This document shows positions 1 to 11,300 of a stretch of DNA of 64,000 nt, piece by piece. Source of the stretch: Poecilobothrus nobilitatus (Eukaryota; Arthropoda; Insecta; Diptera; Dolichopodidae); assembly GCA_947095535.1 (NCBI GenBank), contig OX352774.1, forward strand, positions 212,648,965-212,712,964. The letters are read 5' to 3'. Both the position numbers and the translations under genes were made by a program. The notes below the pieces were generated by a model. The model saw only the letters and a list, made by a program, of their open reading frames with translations, ran no database searches and had not been told where the DNA came from. The first letter of the stretch is position 1. The number at the start of each line of letters is the position of its first letter.

Positions 1-1632
1 CAAAATCACATAGCAGCATTATCGAAGTGCTGAATTCAGCATATTTTTAATTCCAATGGCATCTCGAAAAAAAGATTTAATATCATCTTTCAAGAACAGT
101 TTTATTCATTTTTTAAAAATCGTTATGAGTTCATTTGTAGTATCTACATGGGAAGAAGATTTAGGAATATTGAAGGAAAGAATTTTAAATTTTTAATTAT
201 ATAATAATAATGTAATTTACATCAAAACAACTATTTTGATTTCGAGGCTGGAATATTTATACCACCTCCTCTCCAATATATCTAAAAAATATATCTTAAA
301 AATAGAATCTAACTATAATAGAAAGTTCTTATATGATATTTATTACCTATAATAAAAATATTAGCGTTGTCCTAAAGTTGACTTTCACTTGCGCCACTTT
401 CAAAACTTTAATTTATTTAAGAGATATCATCTCTCCTTTCCTGTCTAAAGATTTTAATTTAACTAAAGTTAAGAATCATTTAATTAAGATTAAATCAAAA
501 TACGTTTCTTCAAGAATTACGAAAAAACTAAATTATACCACATCTTTTAAATTATTATGTGTGTTTTATTTTCATCGCAGAGACAAAAAAGTGTTAAAAC
601 ATTTAGGACTTCATATCCTTTGCTCCATATGTGTAACTCATATAAAACATAATTAAATTTAAGAAAAATATCAACCATTATATGTGTAATACAATAAAAA
701 ACAATCAACAAAATTTCAATATAAGAAAATATATTTAACTTTTATTTTATAACTATATAACTATTATTTAAGAAAAAAATTAAATATAAAAAATTTATAT
801 TTCAACATTTAAATAAATAACAATTGAATAACGTTTGCATTTAAATTATTTGTCTTATTTTAGCTGACGATTACTAATTTTAATATTATACTTTATTAAA
901 ATTGTTTTTATCATTTAGAATAAATGGGTACGTATTTGTGACCCCAATTTGGGTATTTAAAAAGAAATTTTCAATTTAGAATAAAAATTTTTTTTTTTTT
1001 TTTTTTTGTTTTTTAGGGGGAAACTGATTTCATCGCACCCTATACATTTTCTGTTAACGATTTTAATAAATCGTTTTCATTCGCAAATTTAACTCACATT
1101 TATCTTAGTTTTTTTTTTTTTTTACATCTTTTTAAGGATATTTTTTATCCACAGAACAACCATAAACTAACTGTGAATTTTTATTTTTCTTATATTATAT
1201 TTTGTAAAAATTTGCAAATATAAGAATGGAATAATACAGTTTCTAGGATTTAAAATAAAAATATATATTTGAATATATTTTGACTAATTTCCTCTTGTCG
1301 GTTGAGCCTGTTGTTGAGTAATTTAAAAAAAAAAAATTTTTTTTTCAAATATTTAAATTAAAAGGAATGGCTCGAAAAAAAAATAGTCAAAAAGTAGAAA
1401 GTAGAAAAAGGAGAATGTGTTCTCAAGTGTTAATTCGTAACAAGCTTATGACTAGCTTTGTTATACATAATCTAATGAAAATAGGTAATTAGGAGTACAG
1501 TAGAGTTCAATACTTTCAGAACTCAAAACTGTCTAATTTCTTGCAAAAGATATCAATTTGAGATTTAAAAAAAAAAATTGTTCGACGCTCTGAAAGTTTA
1601 AAAAATGCTGGTATAACGTCGAACACTGAAAA
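1..1632. other. AT-rich spacer, no supported gene
   Basis: This stretch is AT-rich with several poly(T)/poly(A) runs (for example near 990-1007, 1111-1124 and 1324-1344). A plus-strand frame is open from about 14 to 200 (Met at 56, about 48 codons to the stop), and another from 333 to 656 encodes 107 residues. Neither resembles a family I know, and both are within the length expected by chance in DNA this rich in A and T. An 8-bp inverted pair, GTTCGACG and CGTCGAAC, flanks about 1579-1625. Confidence 0.6.
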
Positions 1633-1845
1633 ATGTTTGGGTTTCTTTTCTGTTGTAAAGTTTATTTTCCTCCTAGTGATCTGGCTATTATCTATGAAGC
1701 TTTTATTCGACTTATCTTGCGTGCAGTATTTATCTTACCTGTACAAAATCCAATATTGCGTATTACGTCAAATCAATTATCCTATTATTTAGGTTTCATT
1801 TTCTTAACATTAGTCGAATTTTGGAGCATTACTTCTATTTCATAG
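1633..1845 (+). pseudogene. possible non-LTR reverse transcriptase relic
   Basis: A 70-residue frame contains YFPPSDLAIIYEAFIRLIL. This resembles the thumb/C-terminal stretch of CR1/Jockey-type non-LTR reverse transcriptases, where a motif of the kind (S/P)xDLxxIYKAxIRPILEY is common; here Pro is replaced by Leu and the following Glu-Tyr is lost. No catalytic (F/Y)xDD box, endonuclease domain or poly(A) tail is visible. The downstream 1917-2074 frame (starting MELLLRDSKLVME) is open for 52 codons and could be more of the same relic, but I cannot match it. The assignment rests on one short motif, so a chance frame is a real alternative. Confidence 0.35.
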
Positions 1846-3900
1846 ATATCTTGTACGTAATAACTCTTGTTCTATTTAACTAAAATCAATAATGCCGCTC
1901 TTAAAACAATTACAACATGGAATTATTGCTACGTGATTCTAAACTGGTTATGGAAACATCAATTATTTTGAGAACTACTAAAATGTTGTACATGCTTCCA
2001 AGCAATATGCACTCCTCTGATAGATTTGGGCTATATATAATTGGAACTTTTCAAAATGAACCTCATGAATGACTCATTTTCGCCTACAATTTACCTTCTC
2101 ATCTATATTATTTAAACCAGCTACAATATGTTGTTAAAAGAAATTCTTTACCAGCGAATTTGAGTAAGTGAAATAAAATTAAATTAAAACCAATTCATTT
2201 TTTTTTAAATATTTAATAGAAGGGAATCGATGAAGTTTAATCCCTCAATATAGAAAAAACAACAGCACAAAAAAGAAGAGACGCAGTTTATTTGTTTAAA
2301 AACATTTGATTTTTAATTTCTATCAGATTTATAAATTTTGAAATAAAAATATTATACATACATACATACATATGTATCCCAATATAAATTTATATTTTAA
2401 ACTATCTTTAAAAGAGTTTCATAAAATTTACTATTTTGGATAAACTAAAAAAATAATATAAATAAAAAAAAAAAACATTTTTTTAAAAACCCACAAATTA
2501 TAAAAAACAAAAAAAAATAATACAAAAATAAGGCAACAACCAGATCTCATTTTCACATTAATAGTACACACAAATTTAATTTTTGTTTTTACAAACTAAC
2601 AGTATATAATAATAATAATAAATAAAATGGCAACAATAACAAAAATAAATGAAAAATAATACACTTTAATGGTATGAAACGAGGACGAAAAATCAGCAGT
2701 TGTAGAGCAGTTAATTTAATTTATTGCAACATTTTTATGGGCGACTTTATTGCATATAAAACATAATTTACTGCGTCTGAATTATAGCAAACAATAATAA
2801 CAAAAACAATAAAAAAAAAAAAAATTTTTTAAAGAAAAAATAATGTCTTTTTTTTTTTTACTATATACCATTCCATACATATAATAATTTTTTATCCTCC
2901 CTCCCACCCTATGTTAACGTTGGTTGTTACTCAATTGTTCTCTGATATTTCTCTTCTTTTTCCCTCTTTCTCTTTTTAATTTTTTTTTATTTTTTTTGAT
3001 ATAAATTCTCTCTCTATATAAATTACTGATGTAATAATAATTTAAAGAAAAAAGAAAAAAATCTTTTTTTTAAAAGGATAATAATATTCAATGTAAGTAA
3101 GTGATTGTGATATATACAAACAAATATACATACACACATAAAAGAACATAAATTAAATTTAAAACGTTTTAAAATAAAATCTTTATTTTACAGGAAAATA
3201 TTTTGTGGAGAAATATTTGGTTTTTCTTATTAATGCATAAAATATTTTCACTTTTTTTCAATGTAATACATGTATGTTGGTATGTGAGATTGTTAGTATA
3301 TATATCTATGTATATTACAATCATGATATATAAATAAAAAGTTTCAATCTCGATCTAAATTTCCTTTTTTTTTTTCTTAATATCATCTGAATTAAATAAA
3401 TTTATTATCATTTAAATCCCAATGAAAAATTACTTTCTCTCTCTCTCTGTTACGTATATTTAAAAATATCAAAATAATATTAATAATAGTAGTTTTATGT
3501 ATACATATATTTTAATAAATGGTGTTCTATATATTAAATTAGTAGATAGATAAATTAGTAGAATATAATTTAATTAATTTATTATTAATTTTTAAAGTTA
3601 AATTCTTAACAATAATGTATATACATATATTATGTATACAACAGTAGGAACCCACCATTGGAATTCCCAGTTTGTCACTAGGTACCTCTCGTATTGCTAT
3701 GATCTATATACTATTTTTGTAAAAAACATAATAATATGTCCCTATACCCAATAAAAAAATGATAATATTGTGTATAAATTTATGACACTCGTAATTTCTC
3801 AATTGCGTTTATGGCAATCCTCAAAATTTCTAACACTCCTAATTTCTCAAATCATTTTTAATAATCAATATGTTCCCTTAAAGTTCAAATATGAAAATGC
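1846..3900. other. AT-rich spacer with simple repeats
   Basis: Apart from the 1917-2074 open frame, no gene is supported. The stretch holds (CATA)n near 2357-2370, many poly(A) runs, a pyrimidine-rich segment near 2890-3010 and CT-rich tracts near 3010 and 3436. A short less AT-rich segment at about 3640-3705 (ACCCACCATTGGAATTCCC) is not recognised. Confidence 0.6.
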
Positions 3901-3919
3901 AAATTTAAAATGTTTATAA

Positions 3920-3982
3920 ACCGTGTGGCATGTCATGATATATGGCATGTGTGGCATGTTTGCCACATATGTGGCATGTTTG
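3920..3982. repeat. clustered TGGCATG repeats
   Basis: The heptamer TGGCATG occurs repeatedly within about 60 bp, and one copy forms a small hairpin as TGGCA-tgtt-TGCCA. Spacing is irregular, so this is a degenerate local repeat and not a clean minisatellite. No protein or operator function can be inferred. Confidence 0.6.
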
Positions 3983-4121
3983 ATATATAATAAAATCTGA
4001 TACTATTCGGCGATAGATTATAGATGATTGGTTATGTTATATAATCCGCTAGCATTATATTGGAATATTATAGAATTTATAAGAATAATTTTTATGTTTA
4101 TTTATTTATTATGGTTCCTCC

Positions 4122-4167
4122 AATAGGTCAATATATTCCCTCAATTTGATGAGGAAATATAATGACC
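4122..4167. repeat. imperfect inverted repeat (hairpin)
   Basis: AGGTCAATATATTCCC and GGAAATATAATGACCT are near-complementary arms separated by a short AT-rich loop. It could be a degraded MITE end or simply a hairpin. No target-site duplication is evident. Confidence 0.45.
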
Positions 4168-4254
4168 TATCCTTTTCAGATGTTGTTGCAGTAAACACAC
4201 TTAATTATAATTATATTATTTTTTTTATTTACATCATTTTATACAATATTTTGA

Positions 4255-4335
4255 TCTGATCCGGGTTTGAACTTGAGACATTTGGCCTGAAAGAGTGATG
4301 CAGAGCCAGCTTACAAAAGCTTAATGTAAGCAGGG
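4255..4335 (-). mobile_element. possible tRNA-derived SINE fragment
   Basis: Read on the minus strand, AGTTCAAACCC resembles a pol III B box (consensus GGTTCGANTCC). It lies downstream of a GTAAGCTGGCTCTGC stretch that could be a worn A-box region. No poly(A) tail or target-site duplication is visible and the A box is not convincing. The sequence is not obviously the same family as the SINE at 30.6 kb. Confidence 0.3.
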
Positions 4336-4384
4336 TCTGATTAAAATAAATAACTGACTGAAATCCATAGTTATAAAATGTAAT

Positions 4385-5010
4385 ATGAAAATACTTTACA
4401 TTCAAAATATTGAAGAAAATGAAGCTATTATATTGATTGTTGAGGAAAATACGACAGCTGCTGTCAATTAATTTATCTTAAACTTAGATTTATTGAATTC
4501 CAGATGATATTGCGGCTTAAAACTTCAAATATTAAACTGTTCAAGGAACTTACATCACCTACTGAATATTATTTCTAAGGGAAAACAATGGATCACGCTT
4601 AAAAAATTTTAACAGGTCAAGGTGTAGTAGTGAATGAATCTGTATCTAGAAAATGAAGCATTTATTGATCGTTTTATAGAATTTAATGGCTTTTAAATTA
4701 CATCTATACATATTTATATATATATATATTAGAAGAATTTTTTGAATTAGATTATATTATGGGCGTCAAAAAAATTCACTAACGCTAAGGTTTGTTATCA
4801 GAAGATATTCCATTTTACAACCAAGGATATAATAAAATGCATCAAGGAAATATTCTGATCTTGCTATTAATTATCTTCAATTAGACGGAATTATTACAGA
4901 ACTTTTATCTGAAGCATTAGGTTTGTCTTGTGCTTTTAAGAATTTTGTAGATGGTTTTTATTGAAAATAATAATAGGAGCAGCTAGCAGTTTGAAGGTGT
5001 TCTCTTATAA
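4385..5010 (+). pseudogene. decayed protein-coding relic, family not recognised
   Basis: Several protein-like runs follow one another in the same direction but in shifting frames: IEENEAIILIVEENTTAAV (about 4410-4470), LKTSNIKLFKELTSPTEYYF (about 4517-4576), GQGVVVNESVS (about 4617-4650), EAFIDRFIEFNG (about 4655-4690), LEEFFELDYIMGVKKIH (4729-4779), GLLSEDIPFYNQGYNKMHQG (from 4789) and DLAINYLQLDGIITELLSEA (about 4857-4916). Two stops between the fifth and sixth runs (TAA at 4780 and 4786) are single changes away from sense codons in an otherwise continuous frame, and the last run lies one base off the preceding frame. Together this looks like one intronless coding sequence of roughly 200 codons broken by several frameshifts and stops. 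I cannot name the family: a transposon, processed gene copy or integrated viral gene are all possible. Confidence 0.5.
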
Positions 5011-5923
5011 AAAAATATAAAATTAATAATAAACTCTCTTACATGAAATTAATTATTTTCTTTCTACAAACATCAAAAAGCATTATTCCTTCTTATTGAC
5101 ATTTTACTCATGGAACACCCTGTATAATACACGAAATAAATTAGAAAATCTCCCAATAAAATATTGACTTAAAAAGTTTGATAAAAACAAAAAAGATTTT
5201 CCAATAATCTAAGATTAATTTTAGATTTTTCTACATTTATTTATTTTTATTATATTTTTGTATATTATGTAAGTGGATTTATATTTAATTGTCTAGAAAA
5301 TCATATGATAAAAATGATTACACCATTTTTTGTTTTTTTTTTTTGTTGAACAATAATTCGACATTTTAATAAATTGTGATTTTAATCAAATGTTTTATAG
5401 ATTAAATTGTTTGGAAATTAATTGGATTTAATGGTAACTAAGAAAAGCATTTGAATAAAAAAAATTATTAAAGGGATAGATTTGATAAAATAATATTAGC
5501 AATGTAATTGTGAATTAGTATCTAACAATATTGTTAACATTATGGTACGTCATGATTAAGGAATATGGTACATCATGATTATAGAATTAGATTAAGATAT
5601 ACAATTATTAGTTTTTTTTCTATACTATAGTAAAAATACGATTAATTCATATTTTCAAAAATATTAAGCCAAATAATAATAATAATAGATATAATCATGA
5701 CTTTAAAAAAGAATATTAACAACATATTTATAAAAAATAAATCAAAATTAAATTTAAAGAAAACAATAAGGCAGCAACTTCAAACAGTAAAATTTAACAG
5801 CTTCCAATCAATCCCATTTTATTATATATACAAGTTAACACAGCCACACTACAATTTTATGTAACATCTTCAAAATTATTTTATTTTTAGGATATATTTA
5901 AAAAAAAAAAATGTTTTCCTTGA
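5011..5923. other. AT-rich spacer with a 23-bp tandem duplication
   Basis: No gene is supported. Around 5541-5585 the motif TATGGTACRTCATGATTA is repeated twice with a 23-bp period. The rest is AT-rich with short homopolymers. Confidence 0.6.
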
Positions 5924-6103
5924 GTCTGTCCTTGCCTCCATCCGTCTGGTTTCAAAATTTCTATACCTTTTAAGACAGAACAATAAAATTTTAATAATGT
6001 ATAGGTCTTAAAAAAATTGATGTGGGAAAACAGCTTCTATATTGTAAAACATCTTAGATTCTGCTTAATATTTTTCAAATCTAAAACTGGGCATATTTTT
6101 ACC

Positions 6104-6867
6104 TATGGTGACACTTACTTTTTTTGCAGTTTAATCTTAAACTTTTTAGAATTAAAAGAATTGTTTTCTACATTCTTTTTCGTGTACTTATTTTGATATT
6201 TCTTACTTTTTTTCACGGTCATTTACTTTTTTTTGATAATAAATAATAATAAAAAATAAAACAAGGTAGGTGGACTAAATTTTTGTCAAACAATAATTTT
6301 TTTTTTCAAAATTAATCTTTAAGTTATAAATTTTGAAAACAAAATAAAAATTTGGAAGAAAATGAATGATTACAATTTGAGAATAGTTGTCGCAAATCAT
6401 TACCTTTTAATGAATGCATATCCTTGCAAAAGACTCAAAAATGAAAAGAAAAAAAAAAGTATTCCGCAAAGAGGCTTTTGGGGCTTTTTCAACAAGTGGC
6501 AAAAGGGCTTTTTCAACTATTTTCACCCATACAATCTGCTTCATACCTTTATTTTTATAATTTTTGTGAGTGGGGTCCCACAATAATGGTTCCTTTTGGA
6601 CACTTTCAATAAGGAGTTCCACATATTCGTCTTTCCATTCCAAAATAGTTTTATTTTTATCCATTAATATATGAAATACCAATTAAATAACAATATGAAA
6701 TTAAAAATAAACAGTTCAAATATTTTTTCTAATTATTTTGACGTTAATGTGATACTACGCGAAAACTTAAATAATTTATATATCTGTCTCTGTCATACTT
6801 TTCTTAAATTTCGTGCAAATAAAGTTTAAGATTAAGCTGGAAAAAAAGTTAATGTCATAACACCATA
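6104..6867 (-). mobile_element. TIR DNA transposon with MADF frame, PIF/Harbinger-like?
   Basis: The left end (TATGGTG at 6104-6110) and the right end (CACCATA at 6861-6867) begin imperfect terminal inverted repeats of about 45 bp. The strongest portion is CAGTTTAATCTTAAACTTT on the left against AAAGTTTAAGATTAAGCTG on the right, 18 of 19 complementary, preceded on both sides by a seven-T tract. The right arm has a 5-bp insertion relative to the left. TA dinucleotides flank TGGTG...CACCA, so a TA target site is possible but not proven because it is part of the palindrome. The element encloses a MADF-domain frame. PIF/Harbinger transposons carry a separate Myb/MADF-type DNA-binding protein, so a deleted member of that superfamily is my best inference; no transposase is present. 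Confidence 0.65.
6407..6664 (-). pseudogene. truncated MADF-domain protein frame
   Basis: From the Met at 6664 the frame reads MDKNKTILEWKDEYVELLIE, and a few residues later KEPLLWDPTHKNYKNKG, then VWVKIVEK. This matches the first half of the MADF domain (Adf-1/Stonewall type): (I/V)xLV...P.LWD..H..Y......W..I. The second half, normally containing a Cys/Trp..LR helix region, is missing. After VEK a 24-bp near-duplicate (GTTGAAAAAGCCC twice) runs into a poly-Phe tail and a stop, so the frame looks truncated. An upstream in-frame Met at 6682 adds six residues, but I prefer 6664 because the domain follows directly. MADF proteins bind DNA; in PIF/Harbinger elements they assist the transposase. 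It lies wholly inside the TIR element. A fragment captured from a host MADF gene is the alternative. Confidence 0.7.
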
Positions 6868-7290
6868 ACAAATCAATATATCAAAATTATAGATTTTTTT
6901 TGTAATTTAATATTTAAATTGACTGTTTTGGGAAAATAAAATTTTCAACATTTTATTTTACTCATAACTCGCCAATTCTGTTATAGATAAAATCTTCAAA
7001 TCATCTATAACAGGAGTGTCAGAGAGAAGGTAGATCTTTCAGAATTAGCAAGAGTTATCTCAGAAAACTACTCGTTGTTTAAGAGCTATTAGGGATAAAA
7101 AATTGAAAATTTGCTATTTTTACGCCTGTAGAATTTTTTTAAAAGTAAAACTCAAGAATTAAAGCTTTAATATTATAATTAAATGTATTAAAAGCTTTAT
7201 TAACTTATATAAAATTTCCTTAAAGTTAAAGTAAGAGTCTCTTGATTGTTCATAATTTTTTCTTACATATAAAATTCTCAAAAATTCTAA

Positions 7291-7950
7291 ATTGTCGTGT
7301 CTTAAAAAACTGGGGATTCACTTTATACAATTTTGCTATAATAAAGTTTATAGCAATAATTTGATAATTGAAAATTGGTCCAAAAAATAATTATATTAAT
7401 TGCGAAAAATATTTAAAATGGTACTAAAATTGTGAAAAGCTGTAAAATACAATAATTTGATTTTTATAATTTAACTGTGCGCGTTGCTGCACTCCTTAAT
7501 AAATAAAACAAATGGGTTTTTAATCGAAGATGATATTTCTATTGTTCAACTTCCTCACGTTAAAACATTTAACCAAAAACTAAAGCCACCATTCCAAATT
7601 ATTTTTGTTGATCAATCGTCGTGCCGATATGGGTTAACATATTCCAAGTCTGTTAATAGAGTCAACTCCACTGTCAAAGAGCAACAGGTATACAAAATTT
7701 GTAGTGAATCGGTCAAACCGTTTTTAGTTTTTATTTTAGAGCGAAAAAGTTTAAATATTTGTTCAAGCAAGTGACTAATTTCTGCCATTTCTGTTCTAAA
7801 ACTAAAGTTATCTTAAAATTGTGTCAGAAGACATTTGAACTTGGACATCAATTTTGGTAGATATGTGATTTGTCATTAAATTTAAAGCAGAGAATGACTT
7901 GTCATCATATAAGTTTTGTCATGAAAATGAAACCAATAAAATAAAATACG
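7291..7950. other. spacer with a 96-codon open frame of unknown status
   Basis: A plus-strand frame at 7484-7774 encodes 96 residues (it includes PHVKTFNQKLKPPFQIIFVD). It is somewhat less AT-rich than its surroundings and contains CAGGTATAC, a possible 5' splice site. I recognise no domain, no similarity to the neighbours is seen, and about one such frame is expected by chance in the window. I do not call it a gene. Confidence 0.5.
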
Positions 7951-8373
7951 AGGCTCTGCGAAAAAAAATGTTTGACTTTCGTTCATTTTGTTTTGGCTTA
8001 AATTCATTTTATTTTGCCCAAACTTCTACTAACAAATGTTAAAACCCTTTTCTTCCCAAAATCTCTACTAAATAAATTGAATAAAATTGAAACCCTCAAA
8101 TCTTTATAAACAATTCTAAGTTATTTTTTTTATTTTTTTTACATATGCATATACTAAAATAGTAAAGCGTCAAAAATTAATTTTTTAAAACATTCTTTCA
8201 TATTTTTTGGTATTAGTTTGTTACTTTTTGGCATTAGTTCACTTTTATTTTTGGTCTTAATTCATTGTTTGTTTTTTTATTTTTTATTTTTCTTGAATAA
8301 ACAACGTCAGGAAAAATTTTTAAAAATATTGTTATGACATTAATTCACTTTGACGTTAATTCGGAGAGTCCCT
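7951..8373 (+). repeat. imperfect tandem block with inverted ends
   Basis: The ends GGCTCTGCGAA (7952-) and TTCGGAGAGTCC (to about 8372) are near-complementary. Between about 8208 and 8364 a motif of the form GGYATTARTTYAYTTTT recurs four or five times about 22-25 bp apart; a related copy, GGCTTAAATTCATTTT, lies near 7994. This could be a foldback or MITE-like element with internal subrepeats. No target-site duplication was found. Confidence 0.4.
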
Positions 8374-11300
8374 TTACAATTTTAAAAATTATTTTGAAGA
8401 TAGAAACACGTATTTAAATGAAAATATAAAAAAGTTTTATCACAAATCACAATATGTAATTTTGAAATTATAAAATTTATGATCTAAATTAAATAGTTTA
8501 AATGAACTTATTCACCTATATGTAATTATAGCGACTCGATATATAAACTTATAATTATTTTCCTTTCATTTTTATTTTTTATTTTTCAATAGCATTTTTA
8601 TTTTAAACTTAATTTCTTAAAATCAATCACCATTCCTTGTTAAGTCTACAAAAGAACCTTTTATTTTTTTCCTATAAAGAAGAAAAATTCTGAGATGATT
8701 ATTGAAATCATTAATTTTGAAAATGAAAAAAAAAAAAAAATGCCCCACCTTAATAAGAAGTCCGTCATAAAGTTTTTTTTTTTAAGTCTATCAAAATCAC
8801 ATCCTTAAAAATGTCAGAATCACATCATCCTCAGCGCCACTATAATTTTTTCTTAAAAAAAAAAAAAATCAATATTGAATTAAAAAAAAACAGAAATTTT
8901 TCTTTAATGAAACCGCATGAAATATTTTATTTCAGTAGTATAAATTTTAGTTTGTTAAATCGATCAGTCAAGCCCGTGTTATTAGAACCATCACAATCAA
9001 ATTACAAAATAACCTTAATAACCTTCTAAAAATAATTCTTTCATACATTTTGTTTGCGCAACTTTTATTAATGCTCAAAAATAAAGTTGGATAAGTTTGA
9101 AATAATGCAGAAACCACAAGAAATCAGTCATTAAAGAAAACCTATAACATTTATTCAGAAAAATATTCTTTGTATCTTTATAGTATCTACAGATTAAGTA
9201 ATTCTGAAACTATAAAGCGGTTTTAGAGACGACGAACTTGATCTTTTATAAAATCATTGTGAATGTAACAATGTGTACTTATGTTGGATAAAAGAAATAA
9301 AAATATTTCATAGGTAATAAAAATTCAAAGAGAATAATAATATGTTCTTGACGATTTGTTAGCCATATTTTTCCATTTGGTTTGCTTTACGATCAATGGA
9401 CAGTTAAAACGGCCTCAATCATTTTGGTATCATTAATATTTATTTAAGTTCAAGTAGCTTTACTATTTTCTAACTTTCTCCTTTAACAAAATTGAATTGA
9501 TGAATGTTCGTACTTTCAAACCAACCGTTTATTTAAATATGTTTGACCAGTTTGACGTCTTCAACTTAATTATCATACTTTTTAAACACTTTCTATTCGG
9601 GAAATGTAGTAACTTATAATAACAGACATAAGTTAAGTTGCCATAATCTAAATTTAAGTTTTTAAAAATAAAATTTTAGATACATTTGATTCGTTAAGGA
9701 AATTAAATTAAATTTGATCAAAATTGTAGTGTTAAGAATCCAACCTTGTTTTACTTGTCGCAGTGATATAAAAAATTTCTTTTTGTATATATATTATAAT
9801 TGTTCAAAAATCGAAATCAATAAAAACCTGTCCAAAATTTATCTTTCTGTAACTATATTTATCCGCCTTAAAAAAATATATAAATATTGTATATATGGTA
9901 TGAAATAAGGTGAAAAAAAAAAAGAATCAACTTGAAATGGTGATGATGAAATATATTTAACCGCAAATTTAAATTATTTAAATTTTTTGTTTCTGATTTT
10001 GTTACCTGATGTCCGGTAAAAGGGATTGTCTTACCTCGACAAAATCATGATGGGAATTTTAAATAAGTTTGGAAGAAAAAGATGATCGATCGATCGATTA
10101 TACGATTCAATAATGATGGCAATGATGATAATGATTGCAAGAAAAAAAAAAACAAAAACAAAAAAAAATTTCAATCATGTTTTATTAATCGTTTCTTTTT
10201 TTCCGATATCAAATTATTGACTTTGATGAGTTACCAAAGTGGTGATTGTTGATGGTGATCGAGTTTTGTTTTTTTTTCTTCTTTTGCTTTATTTTGCTGC
10301 TGTTGATGAAGAATCATTATATTATTATTATTATTATTAAACTAAAATAAAAAAAAAAACAAGAGCAAAGTTAAAGTAAAACCAGATCTAAATTAAGAGT
10401 ACCTTTTATAGTACCAATAATAGAACTTTTGATCATGATAATTACAAATGTTTTTGTTGCAAGTCTAAAAATGTAGGTTTACTAAAATTTAAAGTGGTTT
10501 TTTTATACAGACTTCTCAAAATCATATTTACTTATCAGCACTACTTGAACTATTTAACCATACGATTCCCATTATAATATAGCTTATGATCTACTACTAC
10601 AAGTATCCTATATATTATATAGTCTAGTATTTTAACTTGTCGTATAATTTAAAGTCCAATACAGAATCTTGTTTCCGGAAGTTATGTGAAGTATTTTCTA
10701 AAACTTTGTTGGACTAAAAGAAGTTGGCTATGGTTTAATAAATAGAATACCTACTAAAAAATTAATGTTCTCTCTCAAATTTGGAAATAAAATCAGTATC
10801 TTTTTAGACCCATTATTATCCGTTTAACTTTAGATACATCTCTGATTAAATTTTTTTTTATTTTTCCATTATTGATGACGGTTAACAGGAAAATGCATTT
10901 TTTATTTTTTGAATTCAGATCACAACGCGTTAAAGAACTCATGTTTAAATGAGATTTATAATTGTACATCAATCAAAATGATTTCATTTTCAAAAAGATG
11001 ATTATTAGCCCTTTTAAACATATAATTTATGAACATCAATCAGATTCAGATCTCAACAAAAAAAAAAAAACAAAAAATCAAAATGCAAGCCTATATATAC
11101 ATTCAATTTAGTTTTCTTTTCAAAGAATTGAAAAATAAAAAATGAAAATACAATTCGAATCCAAATTAAACGAATGATCATTGATCAATATATGAATAGG
11201 GTGCTTCACAATAGTAGGAAAATGATTTAGCACGAAAACTATCGTAATATCTTCAATTTTTTAAAAAATGTATGGTTAAAGACGATGGAAAATACACGAT

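Larger units (their letters stand above)
5924..7290 (+). mobile_element. dispersed (GTCY)n repeat, copy A, split by a nested insertion
   Basis: The two outer parts (about 5924-6103 and 6868-7290) align to the repeats at 30.3 and 61.7 kb. Shared landmarks are a degenerate CTGTCC/CCGTCTG tract, the string TAGGTCTTAAAAAAATTG (compare AGGTCTCATAAAAAAATTAA in the others), CATAACTC, and TTTAAGAGCTATTA followed by TTGAAAAT. The middle is interrupted by a 760-bp TIR element. It is the most diverged of the three copies and has no coding capacity. The (GTCY)n tract recalls dipteran mini-me or Helentron-type elements, but the family is not assigned. Confidence 0.65.

Noticed and set aside
333..656. 107-codon plus-strand frame
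   Set aside because: Length is close to chance expectation in DNA with this composition, and no domain or coding signal was recognised.
7484..7774. 96-codon plus-strand frame as a gene
   Set aside because: No recognisable domain, and about one frame of this length is expected by chance. A possible splice site alone is not enough.
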